Position numbers and translations under genes: made by a program. This document shows positions 6,550 to 8,595 of a stretch of DNA of 8,595 nucleotides, piece after piece. The stretch is from Clostridia bacterium (GTDB lineage: Bacteria; Bacillota; Clostridia; Oscillospirales; Acutalibacteraceae). The notes below the pieces were generated by a model. It was not told where the DNA came from. It worked only from the letters and a program-made list of their open reading frames with translations, and did not search any database. Within the stretch, counting starts at the first letter, position 1. Each line of letters opens with the position of its first letter. The stretch lies in NCBI GenBank assembly GCA_900766945.1, contig CAAFXD010000302.1:1-8595 (forward strand), written 5' to 3'.

Positions 6550-8211
6550 TTACATTTCTGCGGAAACTTCCGCTTCACTCTGTTCAGCGTCAAATGTACG
6601 CTGACGGATTTCCTCCATCATTTCTTCGTGACGCTGTTCGGTCAAATCATAGAAGTGATAGGGAACTGTGGAAAGAAGTCCCGTAACAGCGCCCGCAACG
6701 ATGGTGATGAGGAACACACGGTCACGCAAAACGGAGTCATAGAGAATATTCCAGTCGGAGGTGAAGCCCACAAGACCGTAAAGATAGGGGATAACCATTC
6801 CTGCAACGGTAACAATCGGTGAAGAAAGATACCCGAAAATACCCATGCAACCGTCAAGACGCTCGCCGGAGATATATTGCTGATAATCCCAAATATCCGC
6901 ATTGATTGCACCGCTGGCAATGCTTATTATTGAAGAAAGCATTGTAGAGATATAGGTTGAAACAATGATGACAAAAAAGCTTCCCATATATACGCCGGCA
7001 ACGGAAAGGAATGAACACAAAACGGTGCAGTATTTGCCGAACAGCATAACACGCTTTTTGCCGAATTTTTTGATAAGAATAGGGGATAGAAGCATACCGG
7101 GTGTCCATGCCGTACCGAGAATTGTCGCCATAATACCCAATACCCATTCCTGGCGCATGGAGTAAATGATAAGCATGTTAACTATATTGATAGAACCTGT
7201 GGAGAAAACGGCAAGCCAACCGGAAATGTTTGTAATCCACAAATATTTATTGCGAAGAACCTCTTTAAAGCCCTTTTTCATATTGACTTCGGGTTTGTGG
7301 TCCTCTTCCTGAATCACTCTGTCCTTAATACCGAACACAAGGAACAGCGTGAAGGGCGCACAGATGATAATAACGGCGGGAATCGCATAACGGTATGTAC
7401 GAATATCAGTCATACCGCCCATCATTGTTGCAACAATCGGGAACAAGATTCCGAAAATCGAGGGGAACAAACTGTAAATGAAAGAACCGATAGACATAAT
7501 CTTTGTTCTTTCGTTTGTGTTGGGAGAAATTACATTCTGCACAGTACCTACCTGCGCAAAGCAGGAACCGAACTGCCCCCAAATGGCAAAGGTGAGGTTC
7601 ATCACCCAGAATTTCTGATGATATTCGAGTTGATTGTACGGGAACCATACGAGCAGGAAAAGGCTTAAAATGTACGGCAACATATTCGCCAAAATCCAGC
7701 AACGGTATTTGCCGTACTTGGGAGAGAATGTGCGAAGCACAAACATATTCCAATAAGTGCCTACTACATGCATCAGGAATTTTGTACCCACCACCTGCGG
7801 CAGTGCAGGCATAAATGCCTCAAAATAATGCTGCGGCACAAAGAAACAGGCTATGCCCACAATCATGAAAATCGCATTTGCCGTGTGAATAAGCCTGAGT
7901 GTTTTTTTCGGCGGCTTACCGAGGTTGTCGGTAATAATCATGCCGAACGGCGCAAAGAAATAGTTAAGAACCATTCCTACGAAGCCGAGCATAACAAAGT
8001 CCATCATCTTCAATCCGTAGATTGCACCGACGAACAGACAGCCCGCAGTAAACGAAAGGTTACCTGCGTTGTATAAGGCTGAGTTGGACATGCCGGCACC
8101 GATAATGAATCTCAGGAACTCTTTATTGGAAACAAATTCGCCCTCTTTGGGTTTGTTCCAATATTTCCAAATATCGGTAACCATCGTTTTGGCTTTGTTC
8201 AGTAATTCCAT
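6550..8211 (-). CDS. GPH-family (MFS_2) sugar:cation symporter
   Basis: This 553-residue polytopic membrane protein is predicted to have about 12 hydrophobic segments between roughly 35 and 515. It would import a sugar, glycoside or small oligosaccharide together with a cation. The family assignment rests on NADIWDYQQYISGERLDG (437-454), matching the GPH signature of the form aDxxDYxxxxxGxRxxG, on NERTKIMS (233-240), and on KDRV (296-299) before the central cytoplasmic loop. Residues 1-30 form a hydrophilic N-terminus and 521-553 a charged, Glu-rich tail, making it longer than the roughly 450-500 residues usual for the family. A ribosome site AAGGGGG (8221-8227) lies nine bases before the ATG. 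It follows the GH35 gene by 30 bases and precedes the LRR gene by 16. The neighbouring glycosidases suggest a galactose-containing substrate, but specificity cannot be read from the sequence. Confidence 0.93.
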   Translation of the reverse strand: MELLNKAKTMVTDIWKYWNKPKEGEFVSNKEFLRFIIGAGMSNSALYNAGNLSFTAGCLFVGAIYGLKMMDFVMLGFVGMVLNYFFAPFGMIITDNLGKPPKKTLRLIHTANAIFMIVGIACFFVPQHYFEAFMPALPQVVGTKFLMHVVGTYWNMFVLRTFSPKYGKYRCWILANMLPYILSLFLLVWFPYNQLEYHQKFWVMNLTFAIWGQFGSCFAQVGTVQNVISPNTNERTKIMSIGSFIYSLFPSIFGILFPIVATMMGGMTDIRTYRYAIPAVIIICAPFTLFLVFGIKDRVIQEEDHKPEVNMKKGFKEVLRNKYLWITNISGWLAVFSTGSINIVNMLIIYSMRQEWVLGIMATILGTAWTPGMLLSPILIKKFGKKRVMLFGKYCTVLCSFLSVAGVYMGSFFVIIVSTYISTMLSSIISIASGAINADIWDYQQYISGERLDGCMGIFGYLSSPIVTVAGMVIPYLYGLVGFTSDWNILYDSVLRDRVFLITIVAGAVTGLLSTVPYHFYDLTEQRHEEMMEEIRQRTFDAEQSEAEVSAEM

Positions 8212-8241
8212 TTTCCCGTTCCCCCTTGAGCAGTCATTTCA

Positions 8242-8595
8242 TTATTTGTTTTTAGGACGAATGAACACGGGTTTGTCAGTAATGGAAATCGCGGGTGTTT
8301 TATATCCCTCAAGTTCCAAAACAACAATTTCGTTTTCTTCTTTCAGCCATACGCCGGGCAAATACAGTGCTCTTTGCGGACCCACATTCCAATAGCGGCC
8401 TAAGTTGATGCCGTTTACAAACACATAGCCCTTTGTGAAATTTTTTATATCCACAAAGCAGTCTGCCTTGGAGTTCGCTTTAAAGCTTCCTTTGAGATAT
8501 GCAGGGCATTTCACGCTTTCTGCTTTGTCTGCAAAGGGCAAATCTTCATAGCGGTCAAAGGGAATGGTGTAAATATCGAAATCAAAAGCCAGTTG
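8242..8595 (-). CDS. GH35 beta-galactosidase, C-terminal fragment
   Basis: The frame is open from the right edge to a TAA at 8242-8244, so only the last 117 residues are visible; the catalytic barrel lies outside the window. What is seen is the terminal galactose-binding jelly-roll of GH35 beta-galactosidases: FTKGYVFVNGINLGRYW, then GPQRALYLPGVWLK, then NEIVVLELEG, a run highly characteristic of the family. GH35 enzymes release terminal beta-linked galactose. Because the frame continues unbroken past the edge, the internal TTG at 8541 is not the start. The chain ends shortly after the jelly-roll, with PVFIRPKNK, so the C-terminus looks natural. It is the first visible gene of the operon, 30 bases before the symporter. 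Localisation cannot be judged because the N-terminus is missing. Confidence 0.9.
   Translation of the reverse strand, partial: QLAFDFDIYTIPFDRYEDLPFADKAESVKCPAYLKGSFKANSKADCFVDIKNFTKGYVFVNGINLGRYWNVGPQRALYLPGVWLKEENEIVVLELEGYKTPAISITDKPVFIRPKNK

Noticed and set aside
6534..6593. Upstream in-frame start for the LRR lipoprotein at 6593
   Set aside because: It would overlap the symporter gene and put about 20 charged residues before the signal peptide; the start at 6533 has a perfect ribosome site.
6445..6822. Plus-strand open frame of 125 codons spanning the symporter/LRR junction
   Set aside because: It crosses two well-supported minus-strand genes and has no recognisable domain.
8212..8241. 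Possible promoter or terminator in the longest intergenic gap
   Set aside because: Only 30 bases, holding a ribosome site; no hairpin with a T-run and no convincing -35/-10 pair.

Overview
The window reads as one stretch of a carbohydrate-utilisation operon from an anaerobic Firmicutes/Clostridia-type bacterium, probably a gut or rumen lineage. This is inferred from strong AGGAGG-type ribosome binding sites, very tight gene packing, moderate G+C, a Gram-positive-style lipoprotein, and GH2/GH35/GH39 enzymes with clostridial-looking motifs. The species cannot be named from this sequence alone.

All six genes lie on the minus strand, so the transcription order runs from right to left. They are: (1) the C-terminal end of a GH35 beta-galactosidase, cut by the right edge; (2) a GPH-family (MFS_2) sugar:cation symporter; (3) a small lipoprotein with BspA-type leucine-rich repeats; (4) a GH39 glycosidase of the XynB type; (5) a complete GH2 LacZ-type beta-galactosidase; (6) the first 382 residues of a probable glycoside hydrolase with an N-terminal beta domain and a TIM barrel, resembling clan GH-D (GH27/GH36), cut by the left edge. 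Gaps between genes are only about 30, 16, 3, 15 and 14 bases. There is no room for internal promoters or terminators, and I see none. No RNA gene, mobile element, CRISPR array or long repeat was found.

Working model: the symporter imports a small galactose-containing oligosaccharide or glycoside. The cytoplasmic exo-enzymes then trim it: beta-galactose by GH2 and GH35, beta-xylose or a related sugar by GH39, and perhaps an alpha-linked sugar by the GH-D-like protein. None of the enzymes whose N-terminus is visible has a signal peptide, so depolymerisation must happen elsewhere or be done by other organisms. The only exported product is the LRR lipoprotein, whose place inside a glycan operon is the least explained part of the locus. 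Otherwise this is a fairly ordinary CAZyme cluster; the LRR lipoprotein and the unassigned left-edge hydrolase deserve most attention.
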